From assembly GCF_019793465.1 (NCBI RefSeq), contig NZ_JAILYJ010000015.1, forward strand, positions 1-64,000: a stretch of 64,000 bases of DNA. Reading direction: 5' to 3'. The DNA comes from Rhizobium croatiense (GTDB lineage: Bacteria; Pseudomonadota; Alphaproteobacteria; Rhizobiales; Rhizobiaceae). Both the position numbers and the translations under genes were made by a program. Below the pieces are notes generated by a model, which saw nothing but the letters and a program-made list of their open reading frames with translations, was not told the origin of the DNA and did no database searches. Below, piece after piece: positions 38,259-47,246 of this stretch; position 1 is the stretch's first letter, and every line of letters starts with the position of its first letter.

Positions 38259-39173
38259 TCAGTCGTAGCGCGACAGAAAGCCGGAAACGGTCGCCAGGCA
38301 AAGCTGCTTTTCCTCGACATGCGGCATGTGACTGGAATTTTCGAAGAGCACCCATTCGCAGCCGGGAACACGTTCGAGGTAGGGCTTTACCACCAGGGGC
38401 GTCGCCTCGTCATATTTCCCCGAAATCAGCAGCGTCGGCGCCTCGATGCGGTCGAGCCGGTCTTCGATCGTCCAGTCCTTCATCGTGCCGATGACGTGAA
38501 ACTCGGTTGGGCCGTTCATGTTGCGGTAGACGGTGTTGTCCTCGTCCATGATCGCAAAGGTCCGCGCCACTTCCGGCGGCCACGGCAACACGCGGCAGAC
38601 ATGGCGATCATAGAAGACGCGGGAGGCGGCGATGTAGTCCGGATCGGTGAGGCTTCCCGCCTGCTCATGTTTCAGCAGAGTGTCCTGTACCTCTTTCGGC
38701 AGTTCCTGCCTCAGCCGGTTTGCTTCCGAAACCCAGGTGTGCATGTTGGCCGGCGAGTTGGCGATGACAAGCGCCTTCAGGCCTGGTGGCCGGCGCACCG
38801 CATGCTCGGCGCCCAGCATGCCGCCCCAGGACTGGCCGAGAAAGGCATAACGATCCTGTATGCCGAGATGGGCAAGCAGCGCATCCAGCTCTTCAAGGAA
38901 GAGGCCGACCGTCCAGAAATCCGGGCCTTTCTCGGGTAGACGGGTGGAATTGCCGTTGCCGAGCTGGTCGTAATGAATGACAGGGCGGCCGTCGAGCTCG
39001 GTAATGTCCTTGAAGGAATCGACGTAATCATGTGTGCAGCCGGGCCCTCCATGGGCGACGACGAGCGGCAGTTTGCCGCTTTCCACCGAACTGGTCACGC
39101 GATACCAGGTGCGATAGTCGCGAAAGGGCAGATAGGCTTCACTCGTTGCGATTTCGGCCACCGGCGTCTCCAT
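38259..39173 (-). CDS. Proline iminopeptidase-like alpha/beta hydrolase 1
   Basis: 304 residues from ATG 39173; a GTG at 39227 is in frame but lies over the regulatory dyad. Peptidase S33 marks: oxyanion-hole HGGPG, YDQLGNGNS, nucleophile elbow GQSWGG, acid in SGKYDEATP, catalytic His in SSHMPHVEE. These enzymes remove N-terminal residues from small peptides or hydrolyse amide/ester bonds of small molecules. It lies downstream of the LuxR solo gene with the shared dyad at 39221-39236 in its promoter. About the same length and order of motifs as hydrolase 2, so the two are paralogues. Confidence 0.9.
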   Translation of the reverse strand: METPVAEIATSEAYLPFRDYRTWYRVTSSVESGKLPLVVAHGGPGCTHDYVDSFKDITELDGRPVIHYDQLGNGNSTRLPEKGPDFWTVGLFLEELDALLAHLGIQDRYAFLGQSWGGMLGAEHAVRRPPGLKALVIANSPANMHTWVSEANRLRQELPKEVQDTLLKHEQAGSLTDPDYIAASRVFYDRHVCRVLPWPPEVARTFAIMDEDNTVYRNMNGPTEFHVIGTMKDWTIEDRLDRIEAPTLLISGKYDEATPLVVKPYLERVPGCEWVLFENSSHMPHVEEKQLCLATVSGFLSRYD

Positions 39174-39220
39174 CTCTTGGGCGTTTGGAGACCATAAAGC
39201 GGCGGCAGCGCCGAAGGCAG

Positions 39221-39236
39221 CTATCACAACTTATAG
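39221..39236 (-). promoter_or_regulatory. lux-box-like dyad upstream of hydrolase 1
   Basis: CTATCACAACTTATAG. Read toward the gene it is CTATAAGTTGTGATAG followed by CTG, and the second site at 40062 shows the same CCCTAT...ATAGCTG frame. A TATGGT that could serve as -10 lies about 33 bases from the dyad centre, as in LuxR-activated promoters. Confidence 0.65.
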
Positions 39237-39253
39237 GGTGGCCAGGAACCGCT

Positions 39254-40030
39254 TTAGTTTCGGTCGCGCTCTTCGAGCAGGCGGTAGTGGGTGGCGCGCA
39301 CGACGGCCTGGGTGCGGTTGCGGGCGCCGAGTTTCTTGGCCGCGGCATTGAGATGCATCACCACGGTGGGCACGGAGCGGCCGATGATGCGCGAGATTTC
39401 CTTGGCAGAATAGCCCTCCGCCGAATGGCGCAGGCATTCGCGTTCCCGCTCGGTCAGATGGACGGTACCGACGCTGCGCGCCTTCCTGTCGAAAAGCGAA
39501 TAGGCCGTCTCGTGGAAGACATGGGCGAGCAGGTTGAAGTCGGCAATATAACGCAGCGCATGCCGTTCGAAGTCGCTGTCTTCGCCGAAGCGGATGCCGG
39601 TGACGGTCGCATAGTCGCCGCCCGGCATATGGACCGGCACGGTGACGCCGGTCGACATGTCGCGTTCGCGGAGATAGCGCGTCACGGGCGCGGTGTCGTC
39701 GCTCATGAAGCGGTTGATCAGCGTGTCGGCATTCGTATCGTAGTTCCAGAAGAAGGGCGCGCTGCTGCGCAGCGCCACCTGCTGGACCGGGTCGATGCGG
39801 AAATAACCGCGGCCGAACCAATAATCGTGCATGTCGTCGGCGATGTTCCGGAGTTTCAGCAGCGAGGGTATCATGATCGCGCCGTCGAGATCGTAGGGCA
39901 CCGGCGTATAGTCATAGATCAGCGCCTCGAAGCCCAACCGCTTCATCGCCTCGAAGGCCTGGTCGATCCGGCCGTCCAGCGTTTCATGCGCTGTAAACTG
40001 CCGTCTGATCGTTCCGATATCATCAAGCAT
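39254..40030 (-). CDS. LuxR solo of the plant-responsive (OryR/PipR) type
   Basis: 258 residues from ATG 40030 (AGGGAA upstream; ATG 40051 possible). The N-terminal autoinducer-binding domain (~15-165) keeps Asp80-Pro81 and Trp95, which match D70, P71 and W85 of TraR. At the positions of W57 and Y61 it has Met67 and Trp71. That Met/Trp pair is the known mark of LuxR solos of plant-associated bacteria that do not respond to acyl-homoserine lactones. A C-terminal GerE helix-turn-helix follows (LTERERECLRHSAEGYSAKEISRIIGRSVPTV). No luxI is in the window. Flanking iminopeptidase genes and the peptide importer match the pip-luxR arrangement of that subfamily. Confidence 0.93.
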   Translation of the reverse strand: MLDDIGTIRRQFTAHETLDGRIDQAFEAMKRLGFEALIYDYTPVPYDLDGAIMIPSLLKLRNIADDMHDYWFGRGYFRIDPVQQVALRSSAPFFWNYDTNADTLINRFMSDDTAPVTRYLRERDMSTGVTVPVHMPGGDYATVTGIRFGEDSDFERHALRYIADFNLLAHVFHETAYSLFDRKARSVGTVHLTERERECLRHSAEGYSAKEISRIIGRSVPTVVMHLNAAAKKLGARNRTQAVVRATHYRLLEERDRN

Positions 40031-40061
40031 GGGCAGTTCCCTGGTTCGCATGCGCCCTACC

Positions 40062-40077
40062 CTATCACTTCTTATAG
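40062..40077 (+). promoter_or_regulatory. lux-box-like dyad between the LuxR gene and hydrolase 2
   Basis: CTATCACTTCTTATAG, identical to the 39221 site except for the central two bases and with matching flanks (ACC before, CTG after). It lies 32 bases before the LuxR start and 80 before hydrolase 2. TAAAAAT at 40101-40107 lies at the -10 distance expected when an activator covers the -35 region. Confidence 0.7.
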
Positions 40078-40157
40078 CTGGCACGGGACGCGATTTCCGG
40101 TAAAAATTTAACCATGCCCAAATATTGAGCAAGCGAAATCTTCTGCCGGAGCAATCA

Positions 40158-41048
40158 ATGTGGCGTGAAATACAGCCGGACGCCCGTTTCGAAATCGATG
40201 TCGATGGCTACCGCGTCGTCGCCTATAGCTTCGGGACCGGCGACGAGACGGTTTTCTGCTTGAACGGCGGTCCCGGGCTGCCCTGCGATTACCTGCGCGA
40301 GGCGCATTCCTGCCTGATCGACAAGGGCTACCGTGTGGTCGCCTTCGACCAGCTCGGCACGGGCGCCTCCGATCGGCCGGACGATCTCTCGCTCTGGACG
40401 ATCGGCCGTTATGTCGAGGAGACCGAGACGGTGCGCAAGGCACTTGGGCTCGGCGAGGTTCACCTGCTCGGCCATTCCTGGGGCGGGTGGCTGGCGATCG
40501 ATTATGCGCTGACCTACCCCGAGAACCTCAAGACACTGATCCTCGAAGATACCGTCGCCGACATGCCGCATCTGATCTCGGAACTGGAACGGCTGCGGGC
40601 GGCACTCGGTCCCGAGACGGTGTCGATGATGCAGAAGCATGAGGCCGAGGGCACCTACGATCATCCGGAATATCTCGCCGCCGTCACCATCCTCAACTAC
40701 CGCCACGTCTGCCGCCTGGCCGAATGGCCGGCGCCAGTTCGCCGCTCGCTCGACGACTGGAACATGGCGCCCTACGCGACCATGCAGGGCCCGAACGAGT
40801 TTCTCTACATCGGCAACCTCAAGGACTGGAACCGCATTCCTGATCTGCCGCGGTTGACGCTGCCGGTGCTGATCACCGCGGGAGAACATGACGAGCTGAC
40901 ACCGGCCTGCGCGCTGAGGATGAAGCTGGCGCTGCCGAACGCCGAGCTCAAGGTATTTGCCAATGCCAGCCATATGCCCTTCTATGAGAACCCGCAGGAT
41001 TACTATCCGGCGCTTCTCGATTTTCTCGCCCGGCACGAGGCAGGCTGA
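40158..41048 (+). CDS. Proline iminopeptidase-like alpha/beta hydrolase 2
   Basis: 296 residues from ATG 40158, which has GGAG 8 bases upstream; ATG 40125 is in frame but poorer. S33 marks: NGGPGLPCDYL, FDQLGTGASDRPDD, nucleophile elbow GHSWGG, acid in AGEHDELTP, His in ASHMPFYEN. Divergent from the LuxR gene and 51 bases upstream of the ABC importer, so probably the first gene of a five-gene operon with it. Likely acts on the imported peptide-like compound or the LuxR ligand. Confidence 0.91.
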   Translation: MWREIQPDARFEIDVDGYRVVAYSFGTGDETVFCLNGGPGLPCDYLREAHSCLIDKGYRVVAFDQLGTGASDRPDDLSLWTIGRYVEETETVRKALGLGEVHLLGHSWGGWLAIDYALTYPENLKTLILEDTVADMPHLISELERLRAALGPETVSMMQKHEAEGTYDHPEYLAAVTILNYRHVCRLAEWPAPVRRSLDDWNMAPYATMQGPNEFLYIGNLKDWNRIPDLPRLTLPVLITAGEHDELTPACALRMKLALPNAELKVFANASHMPFYENPQDYYPALLDFLARHEAG

Positions 41049-41099
41049 TGCAAGAGGAAGCGGACCGAAGCCGACGAAGTCAAAGGGGCGATCGGCGTC

Positions 41100-42038
41100 A
41101 TGCATCGCTATAAATTCGTTCTGACGCGACCGCTGCAATTCCTGCCCGTCATTTTCGGTATCAGCGTCATCACTTTCATTTTGGTCCGCCTGATCCCAGG
41201 CGATCCCGCCCGCAACATCCTCGGCACGCGCGCAACGCCTGCAGCCCTTGCCAGCATCCGCGCCCAATACGGCCTCGATCAGCCGATATGGCTGCAATAT
41301 CTCTACTTCCTCAAGAACCTCGCCAATGGCGAGATGGGCAAGTCGATCCTCTACAAGATCGACGTGCTGAAGCTGATCGTCACCCGCATCGAGCCGACAC
41401 TTGCGCTCGTCGCCTCCAGCGTCGTGCTGTCGGTGCTGATTGCAGTGCCGATGGCGGCGATCGCCGCGCGCAATGCCGGCCGGGCGCCCGATCATGCGGT
41501 GCGCATCGTCTCGACCTTCGGCATCGGCTTTCCGCCGTTCTGGCTGGGGCTGATGCTGATCATCCTCTTCAGCGTCGAACTCGGCATGCTGCCGGTTTCC
41601 GGTTACGGGGCGTCGATCGGCGACAAGCTGTCGCATCTCGTGCTGCCGAGCCTGACGGTGGCGCTGTCGCTCTCGACCGTGCTGACGCGCAGCCTGCGGG
41701 CGGCGATGATCGAGCAGCTGAAATCGGATGTCGCGACGGCGGCGCGCGCCCGCGGCATGCCTGAAGGCATCGTCTTCTGGCGCCACGTGCTGCCGAATTC
41801 GCTGGTGTCTACGATCAACCTGCTTGCCGTCAACATCGGCTGGCTGATCGGCGGCACGGTGGTGGTCGAGAGCGTTTTTGCACTGCCCGGCATGGGGCAG
41901 CTGCTCGTCAGGGCGATCTTTTCGCGCGACTACATGGTGGTCCAGGGCGTCGCCATGGTCTTTGCCTGCGCCACCGTGCTCATCAACTTCATCGCCGACA
42001 TCGTCACCGTCGCCGTCGATCCGAGGGTGAAGTTATGA
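41100..42038 (+). CDS. Peptide-type ABC transporter permease (DppB/OppB family)
   Basis: 312 residues with six predicted membrane segments. Family features: N-terminal FLPVIFGISVITFILVRLIPGDPA, RAQYGLDQPIWLQYLYFLKNLANGEMG, EAA-loop-like AARARGMPEGIVFWRHVLPNSLVS, and GTVVVESVFALPGMGQLLVRAIFSRDYMVVQG. It overlaps the next permease by 4 bases. Confidence 0.94.
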   Translation: MHRYKFVLTRPLQFLPVIFGISVITFILVRLIPGDPARNILGTRATPAALASIRAQYGLDQPIWLQYLYFLKNLANGEMGKSILYKIDVLKLIVTRIEPTLALVASSVVLSVLIAVPMAAIAARNAGRAPDHAVRIVSTFGIGFPPFWLGLMLIILFSVELGMLPVSGYGASIGDKLSHLVLPSLTVALSLSTVLTRSLRAAMIEQLKSDVATAARARGMPEGIVFWRHVLPNSLVSTINLLAVNIGWLIGGTVVVESVFALPGMGQLLVRAIFSRDYMVVQGVAMVFACATVLINFIADIVTVAVDPRVKL

Positions 42039-42886
42039 GCGCCGAGGCGATCGTCCCTGCATCGCCCGGCTGGCGCCGGTTCTTCGGCCGGCGGCCGATG
42101 CTTGTGCTCAGTGCCGGCCTGCTGCTGTTCTTCGTACTGCTGGCGGTCGGCGCTCCCGTTATCGCGCCCTACGATCCTATCATGCAGAATGCCGAAGTGC
42201 GGCTGCAGGCGCCGTCGTTGCTTCACCCATTCGGCACCGATAATTTCGGCCGCGATATCCTCTCCCGCGTCATCTGGGGCGCGCGCCTCGATCTGCAGAT
42301 GGCGCTGATCGGCGTCATCTTCCCCTTCCTGATCGGCACGACGGTCGGCACGATCGCCGGCTTCTTCGGCGGGATCGTCGATGCGCTGTTCATGCGCCTT
42401 GTGGATATCATCCTCGCCTTCCCCTTCCTGGTGCTGATGCTGTCGATCATCGCGATTCTCGGTCCCGGCCTCGGCAGCTTCTATATCGCCATGGCGCTGG
42501 TCGGCTGGGTCTCCTATGCGCGGCTGATCCGGGCGCAGATGCTGGTTCTGAAGGGCAGTGACTACGCCGTTGCCGCCGTCAGCCTCGGCTTCAGCCGCCC
42601 GCGCATCATGTTCCGCCACCTGCTGCCGAACGCGATCGCCGGATCGATCGTCTTTTCGATGTCGGATGCGACTCTGGTGCTGCTCAGCGGCGCCGCCGTC
42701 AGCTATCTCGGTCTCGGCATCCAGCCGCCGATCGCCGAATGGGGCGTCATGGTCGCGGAAGGACAGAGCTTCATCACCACGGCCTGGTGGATCACCCTGT
42801 TTCCCGGCCTCTCCATCGTCTGCCTCGCCTTCGGTTTCAGCATGCTGGGCGACGCGCTCGGCGAATTGCTGGGGGTGCATGAATGA
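42035..42886 (+). CDS. Peptide-type ABC transporter permease (DppC/OppC family)
   Basis: 283 residues. N-terminal tail then a membrane segment, APYDPIMQNAEVRLQAPSLLHPFGTDNFGRDILSRVIWGARLDL (the DppC extracellular signature), further membrane segments, and the coupling-loop AAVSLGFSRPRIMFRHLLPNAIAG. Ends with FGFSMLGDALGELLGVHE. Overlaps its neighbours as ATGA at both ends. Confidence 0.94.
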   Translation: MSAEAIVPASPGWRRFFGRRPMLVLSAGLLLFFVLLAVGAPVIAPYDPIMQNAEVRLQAPSLLHPFGTDNFGRDILSRVIWGARLDLQMALIGVIFPFLIGTTVGTIAGFFGGIVDALFMRLVDIILAFPFLVLMLSIIAILGPGLGSFYIAMALVGWVSYARLIRAQMLVLKGSDYAVAAVSLGFSRPRIMFRHLLPNAIAGSIVFSMSDATLVLLSGAAVSYLGLGIQPPIAEWGVMVAEGQSFITTAWWITLFPGLSIVCLAFGFSMLGDALGELLGVHE

Positions 42887-44592
42887 GCGGCTCCTTGCTG
42901 TCCGTCCGTGATCTCACCCTCAGGGCACACGTCGATTCCGGCCCGCGCACGCTGCTCGATGCGGTATCGCTCGACCTCGGCAAGGGCGAGATCCTCGGTC
43001 TCGTCGGCGAGAGCGGCTCGGGCAAGAGCCTGTTCTGCCGTTCGCTGGTGCGGCTGCTGCCCTCCTCGCTCTTGAAGATCGAAAGCGGATCGGTGTTGCT
43101 CGAAGGGCGCGATCTCATGCGGGTCGACGACGGCGAGATGCTGAAGGTGCGCGGCGGTGAGATCGGCATGATCTTCCAGAACCCGACCAGCCATCTCGAC
43201 CCGGTGATGCGGGTCGGCGAACAGATCGCCGAGGGCATCCGCTATCACGAGGGCGTCGGCGCCCGCGAGGCCCGCACCGCTGCGACGGAAATCCTGGCGC
43301 AGGTCGGTTTTCCCGATCCGAAGCGTCAGTACGACAGCTATCCGCACGAATTTTCCGGCGGCATGCGGCAGCGGGCGATGATCGGGGTGGCGCTGTCCTG
43401 CAATCCGAAGATCCTGATTGCCGACGAGCCGACGACGGCGCTCGATGTGACCATCCAGGCGCAGATCCTGCGGCTGTTGATCGACATTCGCGACCGGCGC
43501 GGCCTGTCGATCATTCTCATCACCCATGATCTCGGCATCGTCGCGCAAACCTGCGACCGCATCGCCGTGATGCGCGGCGGCAAGTTGGTGGAAGAGGGGC
43601 CGAAGCGGGCGATCCTGGCGCGGCCGAAGCATCCCTATACGGTCAGCCTGATCGACAGCCACCCTTCGATATCAGGCGAGACTTCCCCGTCGTCGCCCGA
43701 AGTGGCGGACGCCGGTCGGCCGGCAGGACCATTGCTTGAAATCGACGATCTCCATGTGCGGTTCAGAGCCGGCGGCGGCCTGCTGAAGGGTGGCGTCAAG
43801 ACGGTCAGCGCGGTTTCCGGCGTCAGCCTGCAGATCATGGCCGGGGAGACGGTCGGCATCGTCGGTGAATCCGGCAGTGGCAAGAGCACGCTTGCCCGCG
43901 CCGTGCTTGGCCTTACGCCCCTCTCCTCCGGTCATGTCACTTTCGACGGCGTCGATCTGGCGCTACAGAAGGGCGCGGGCCTGGCAAAGCTCCGGCGCGA
44001 AACGGCGATGGTTTTCCAGGACCCCTATAACGCGCTCAATCCGCGATTGACGATCGGTCAGATGCTTGCCGAGGTGCTGAAGGTGCAGGGCAAAGTGGCC
44101 AAGGCCGATATCCCGGCGCGGATCGACGCTTTGCTCGATCACGTCGGCCTCGAACGCGAATTCGCCGGCCGCAAACCGCGCAGCATGAGCGGCGGCCAGT
44201 GCCAGCGGGCCGGCATCGCCCGGGCCATCGCCGTCGACCCGAAGATGATCATTGCCGATGAATGCGTCGCCGCCCTCGACGTCACCATTCAGGCGCAGAT
44301 CATCGAACTCTTCCGCGAGCTGACGGCGAAGATGAACCTGACGCTGATCTTCATAGCCCATGATCTCGCAATCGTTCGCAATCTCTGCCAACGCGTGGTC
44401 GTCATGTATCGCGGTGAGATCGTCGAGGAAGGCCGCTGCGAAGAGGTCTTCGCGCGGCCGAAGCATGCCTATACGGCGGCGCTGATTGCCGCCATTCCCG
44501 ACATCGATCCCGACAAGCCGCTGCTGCAAGGCGCCGGCGGTAGGGAGGATCTTCAATCGATACCGATCCAACCCATCAAACGCATGCCATAA
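42883..44592 (+). CDS. Fused peptide ABC transporter ATPase (DppD-DppF, GsiA-like)
   Basis: 569 residues carrying two complete nucleotide-binding domains. Domain 1: GESGSGKSLFCRSL, FSGGMRQRAMIGVAL, ILIADEPTTALDV. Domain 2: GESGSGKSTLARAVLG, MSGGQCQRAGIARAI, MIIADECVAALDV. Both have the peptide-transporter C-terminal block (RPKHPYTVSLIDSHP and RPKHAYTAALIAAIPD). In domain 2 the Walker B-adjacent residue is DEC instead of DEP, a mild change that keeps the catalytic Glu. Confidence 0.94.
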   Translation: MSGSLLSVRDLTLRAHVDSGPRTLLDAVSLDLGKGEILGLVGESGSGKSLFCRSLVRLLPSSLLKIESGSVLLEGRDLMRVDDGEMLKVRGGEIGMIFQNPTSHLDPVMRVGEQIAEGIRYHEGVGAREARTAATEILAQVGFPDPKRQYDSYPHEFSGGMRQRAMIGVALSCNPKILIADEPTTALDVTIQAQILRLLIDIRDRRGLSIILITHDLGIVAQTCDRIAVMRGGKLVEEGPKRAILARPKHPYTVSLIDSHPSISGETSPSSPEVADAGRPAGPLLEIDDLHVRFRAGGGLLKGGVKTVSAVSGVSLQIMAGETVGIVGESGSGKSTLARAVLGLTPLSSGHVTFDGVDLALQKGAGLAKLRRETAMVFQDPYNALNPRLTIGQMLAEVLKVQGKVAKADIPARIDALLDHVGLEREFAGRKPRSMSGGQCQRAGIARAIAVDPKMIIADECVAALDVTIQAQIIELFRELTAKMNLTLIFIAHDLAIVRNLCQRVVVMYRGEIVEEGRCEEVFARPKHAYTAALIAAIPDIDPDKPLLQGAGGREDLQSIPIQPIKRMP

Positions 44593-44611
44593 CAACGAAG
44601 GGAACGAACTC

Positions 44612-46126
44612 ATGACAAACAGGTGGAAATCAATCGGGCCAGCAGCCTTGCTCGCTGGTCTGACGCTCAGCGCAAGCTATGCCGAAGCCGCCGGCGTGCT
44701 CACCATTGGCCGCCGCGAGGATTCGACGACATTCGATCCGATCAAGACCGCGCAGAACATCGACAACTGGGTATTCTCCAACGTCTACGACGTGCTGATC
44801 CGCGTCGACAAGACGGGCACGAAACTGGAGCCGGGGCTTGCCGAAAGCTGGACGGCCTCGGATGATGGCCTGACCTACACGTTCAAGATTCGCGACACGA
44901 AATTCTCGGACGGTTCGCCGCTGACGGCAGAGGATGCGGCCTACAGCCTGCTGCGCATTCGCGACGACCCCGCTTCGCTCTGGAGCGATTCCTACAAGGT
45001 GATCGACACGGCGGTGGCCACCGACGCACACACGTTGACGATCAAGCTCAAGAACCCGTCCGCACCATTCCTTTCGACGCTGGCACTTCCGAATGCCTCC
45101 CTCATCTCCAAGAAGGGCATGGAATCACTGGGTCCCGATGCCTATGGCGAAAAGCCGATCGCATCCGGCGCCTTCGTGGTCGAGGAATGGCGGCGTGGCG
45201 ACCGCGTCATCCTGAAGAAGAACCCGAATTTCTGGCAGGCCGACCGCGTCAAGCTCGACGGCGTCGAGTGGATCTCGGTGCCTGACGACAACACCCGCAT
45301 GCTGAACGTCCAGGCCGGCGAGCTGGATACGGCGATCTTCGTGCCCTTCTCCCGCGTCGAGGAGCTGAAGAAGGATCCGAACCTCAATGTCGACATCGAC
45401 GCCTCGACGCGCGAGGATCATCTTCTGATCAACCATGCGCATGGCGATCTCGGCAAGAAGGAAGTGCGCCAGGCGCTCGATATGGCGATCGACAAGAAGG
45501 CGATCGTCGAGGCCGTCACCTTTGGCCAGGGCACGGTCGCTAACTCTTATATTCCGAAGGGTGCGCTCTATCATTACGCCGATAACCTGCAGCGCCCCTA
45601 CGATCCTGAAAAGGCCAAGAAGATGCTGGCGGATGCCGGTGTCTCCAACTTGACGCTGAACTATCTCATCCGCGCCGGCGACGAAGTGGACGAGCAGACG
45701 GCCGTGCTTGTGCAGCAACAGCTTGCCAAGGCCGGCATCACGGCGAACCTGCAGAAGGTCGATCCAAGCCAGGAATGGGATATGACGGTTGCCGGTGATT
45801 ACGACATCTCGGTCAACTACTGGACGAACGACATTCTCGATCCGGACCAGAAGACGACTTTCGTTCTCGGCCACGATTCCAATAACAACTATCTGACCAA
45901 TTACAAAAACGAGGCGGTCAAAGAATTGGTGGCGAAGGCCCGTCTCGAGCTCGACCCAAAGAAGCGCGAAGAGATGTATGTCGATCTGCAGAAGATGGCA
46001 AAGGACGACGTCAACTGGATCGACCTTTACTACAGCCCCTATATCAACGTCTCGCGCAAGAATATCGAGAACTTCTACCAGAACCCGCTCGGCCGCTTCT
46101 TCCTGGAGGATACGGTCAAGAACTGA
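44612..46126 (+). CDS. Peptide-type ABC transporter substrate-binding protein (SBP_bac_5)
   Basis: 504 residues with signal peptide MTNRWKSIGPAALLAGLTLSASYAEAA. Family 5 features: FDPIKTAQNIDNWVFSNVYDVLIRVD, LEPGLAESWTASDDGLTYTFKIRDTKFSDGSPLTAEDA, IASGAFVVEEWRRGDRVILKKNPNFW, EVRQALDMAIDKKAIVEAV. AAGGGAAC lies upstream of ATG 44612. It ends the importer operon. The ligand could be a dipeptide, an ethanolamine-derived amide, or another plant small molecule. Confidence 0.93.
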   Translation: MTNRWKSIGPAALLAGLTLSASYAEAAGVLTIGRREDSTTFDPIKTAQNIDNWVFSNVYDVLIRVDKTGTKLEPGLAESWTASDDGLTYTFKIRDTKFSDGSPLTAEDAAYSLLRIRDDPASLWSDSYKVIDTAVATDAHTLTIKLKNPSAPFLSTLALPNASLISKKGMESLGPDAYGEKPIASGAFVVEEWRRGDRVILKKNPNFWQADRVKLDGVEWISVPDDNTRMLNVQAGELDTAIFVPFSRVEELKKDPNLNVDIDASTREDHLLINHAHGDLGKKEVRQALDMAIDKKAIVEAVTFGQGTVANSYIPKGALYHYADNLQRPYDPEKAKKMLADAGVSNLTLNYLIRAGDEVDEQTAVLVQQQLAKAGITANLQKVDPSQEWDMTVAGDYDISVNYWTNDILDPDQKTTFVLGHDSNNNYLTNYKNEAVKELVAKARLELDPKKREEMYVDLQKMAKDDVNWIDLYYSPYINVSRKNIENFYQNPLGRFFLEDTVKN

Positions 46127-46143
46127 GTTCGGGCAGCTCGCAA

Positions 46144-46182
46144 ATGCTCCGTCGCCGTAAAGGCGGCGGAGCATCATTTATT
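46144..46182. terminator. Strong hairpin terminator between convergent genes
   Basis: 13-base arms ATGCTCCGTCGCC (46144-46156) and GGCGGCGGAGCAT (46162-46174), with one G-T pair and a 5-base loop, followed by CATTTATT. It lies 17 bases after the binding-protein stop and before the convergent GST gene. Confidence 0.85.
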
Positions 46183-46213
46183 GCTGCGACACACGGCTGG
46201 GGCCGCCGCTTGC

Positions 46214-47089
46214 TTACTCGGCGGCCGCGAGCTTGTCCTGCGTTCTGGTGTCGAAGTCGCTGGCGTCGTGGCGCTCGTGCAACTGGCTCGACGGCTCGCC
46301 GGAGAGGCGGTTGACCATCCGGCCACGTTGTACGGCCGGCCGGCCGTGAATGGTGTCGGCCCAGCGCTGGACGTTCTTATAGTCCTCTACCTGCAGGAAT
46401 TCGGCGGCGCCGTAGGTCCAGCCCTTCACCAAGCCGCCATACCACGGCCAGACGGCAATATCGGCGATCGTATATTCGCCGCCTGCCAGATACTCGCTTT
46501 CGGCGAGGCGGCGATCGAGCACGTCGAGCTGGCGCTTCACTTCCATGGCAAAGCGGTCGATCGCATATTCGATCTTGGTCGGCGCATAGGCATAGAAATG
46601 GCCGAAGCCACCGCCGAGATAGGGGGCGCTGCCCATCTGCCAGAACAGCCATGACAGGCATTCGGCGCGTTCGCCCGGTTCGGTCGACAGGAAAGCGCCG
46701 AACTTCTCGGCGAGATAGGTGAGAATGGCGCCGGACTCGAAGACGCGGATCGGCTTTTCGCCGCTGCGGTCCATCAGCGCCGGAATCTTCGAGTTGGGAT
46801 TGATCTTGACGAAATCGCTGCCGAACTGGTCGCCATCGCCGATCCGGATCAGCCAGGCGTCATATTCGGCACCGCTATGGCCGAGGGCCAGCAGTTCCTC
46901 GAGCATGATGGTGACCTTCTGGCCGTTCGGCGTGCCCAGCGAATAGAGCTGCAGCGGATGACGGCCGATCGGAAGCTCCTTCTCATGTGTCGGTCCTGCT
47001 ATCGGGCGATTGATGCTGGCGAACTGGCCGCCATTCGCCTTGTTCCAGGTCCAGACCTTCGGGGGGACATAATCGGAAGAACCGCTCAT
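46214..47089 (-). CDS. yghU: YghU-type glutathione S-transferase / disulfide-bond oxidoreductase
   Basis: 291 residues. The long N-terminal extension (YVPPKVWTWNKANGGQFASINRPIAG) precedes a thioredoxin-like domain (LQLYSLGTPNGQKVTIMLEELLALG, KINPNSKIPALMD, RVFESGAILTYLAEKFG) and an all-helical C-terminal domain (MGSAPYLGGGFGHFYAYAP, YLAGGEYTIADIAVWPW). These are the marks of the Nu-class YghU/YfcG enzymes, which bind two glutathiones and reduce disulfides rather than conjugating substrates. Confidence 0.93.
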   Translation of the reverse strand: MSGSSDYVPPKVWTWNKANGGQFASINRPIAGPTHEKELPIGRHPLQLYSLGTPNGQKVTIMLEELLALGHSGAEYDAWLIRIGDGDQFGSDFVKINPNSKIPALMDRSGEKPIRVFESGAILTYLAEKFGAFLSTEPGERAECLSWLFWQMGSAPYLGGGFGHFYAYAPTKIEYAIDRFAMEVKRQLDVLDRRLAESEYLAGGEYTIADIAVWPWYGGLVKGWTYGAAEFLQVEDYKNVQRWADTIHGRPAVQRGRMVNRLSGEPSSQLHERHDASDFDTRTQDKLAAAE

Positions 47090-47246
47090 CTTTCAAACTC
47101 CTGGCATTGGTCGGATAGAGCACGGCGCCCGGATGGGCCGCCAGCATTTTTCCTGACATAGCAGAGGCGATGAGGGTTTGTCACAGGTCTCCAAGCTGTT
47201 TCACGCAATCGTCAGAATCTTGGCAAAGCTCAAGAAGACGCTGGTT

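Noticed and set aside
39254..40030. LuxR gene as part of an AHL quorum-sensing pair
   Set aside because: No luxI-type synthase in the window and the ligand pocket has the Met/Trp substitutions of non-AHL solos.
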